Below, piece by piece: positions 6,245 through 6,550 of a stretch of 6,550 nt of DNA; the first letter of the stretch is position 1; every line of letters starts with the position of its first letter. Below the pieces are notes generated by a model that did not search any database, was not told where the DNA came from, and worked only from the letters and a program-made list of their open reading frames with translations. The stretch lies in NCBI GenBank assembly GCA_029266795.1, contig JAQSWE010000151.1, positions 1-6,550 on the forward strand, in the 5' to 3' direction. This stretch comes from Alphaproteobacteria bacterium. Lineage in GTDB: Bacteria > Pseudomonadota > Alphaproteobacteria > Micavibrionales > UBA2020. The position numbers and the translations under genes were made by a program.

Positions 6245-6550
6245 CGCAAGACCGTTTCACAAATGCCTGGCGCGAATACAAGCCGCTATACATCGTCGCC
6301 GGCATCTATGTGCTGGCAATTCTTGCCGAAACGGTGATTTACGCCGTACCATTTGATCAGTTCATGCGCGTGGGCTGGGCCATGCTGCTCGTCACATTCA
6401 AATGCCTTTTGCTGCTGGCGGCCATGTCGGCATGGGTTTTCCTGCATCGTTTTTTTACGGCGAAAGGGGATTTCGAGGCACGGGGTGACAATGCAAAGGA
6501 ACATTTCGCCGTCACCCTACGCGCCTATGCCGAGGGTGAATTATTCGCTT
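6241..6550 (+). CDS. PAP2-family membrane protein, array copy 4 (N-terminal fragment, runs off the window)
   Basis: The ATG at 6241 overlaps the TGA of copy 3 as ATGA, and the frame stays open to the window edge, giving 103 residues. The N-terminus FTNAWREYKPLYIVAGIYVL matches the openings of the other copies (FAEAWRDYRALL in copy 1, PWKDAFRDHRMAL in copy 3). LAILAETVIY aligns with AVLAEAVY and AVLAEAFY of copies 2 and 3. Two hydrophobic segments (about 15-36 and 44-70) are followed by a charged cytoplasmic loop (FFTAKGDFEARGDNAKEHF). The catalytic motifs would lie beyond the window, so function is inferred only from homology with its neighbours. A weak GGATGG (6229-6234) sits six bases upstream of the start. 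The gap between this reading and a full-length gene cannot be judged here: it may be intact or truncated. Confidence 0.75.
   Translation, partial: MTQDRFTNAWREYKPLYIVAGIYVLAILAETVIYAVPFDQFMRVGWAMLLVTFKCLLLLAAMSAWVFLHRFFTAKGDFEARGDNAKEHFAVTLRAYAEGELFA

Overview
The window looks like the chromosome of an alphaproteobacterium. The basis is the RpoD sequence: a region 1.2 reading LGRTDDPVRMYLREMG, a large non-conserved region with an acidic tract before LAAMEEELKP, and the C-terminus LKHPSRSRQLRSFLDT. The dnaG-rpoD gene order also fits. I cannot place it more finely. All genes are on the + strand and packed almost without gaps, so the window reads as one continuous transcription unit with no terminator visible.

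Positions 1-971 hold the C-terminal half of DNA primase (dnaG), cut by the window edge inside the Toprim domain. Six bases later comes rpoD (978-3047), the complete 689-residue primary sigma factor. This is the familiar tail of the macromolecular synthesis operon. An AT-richer stretch in the end of dnaG (about 780-875) could hold an internal rpoD promoter, but the elements are weak.

Sixteen bases after rpoD begins an array of at least four tandem paralogous genes (3064-4095, 4092-5159, 5156-6244, and 6241 to beyond the window edge). Each encodes a polytopic membrane protein of about 340-360 residues. The three complete ones carry the catalytic signature of the PAP2 / inositol-phosphorylceramide-synthase-like superfamily: SAMPS(L/M)H, then exactly 39 residues later the histidine of GFHYAxD. 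They also share a WDxxFAxxDKxLHFG-like box. All junctions inside the array are ATGA overlaps, so translation is probably coupled.

The array is the notable part of the window. It is a family of related putative lipid phosphatases or head-group phosphotransferases, apparently read from the same transcript as the housekeeping sigma factor. A simple topology model puts all the conserved polar boxes on the periplasmic face. Substrates cannot be read from the sequence. I found no tRNA, rRNA, CRISPR, insertion sequence or riboswitch, and no gene-free stretch longer than 16 bases.
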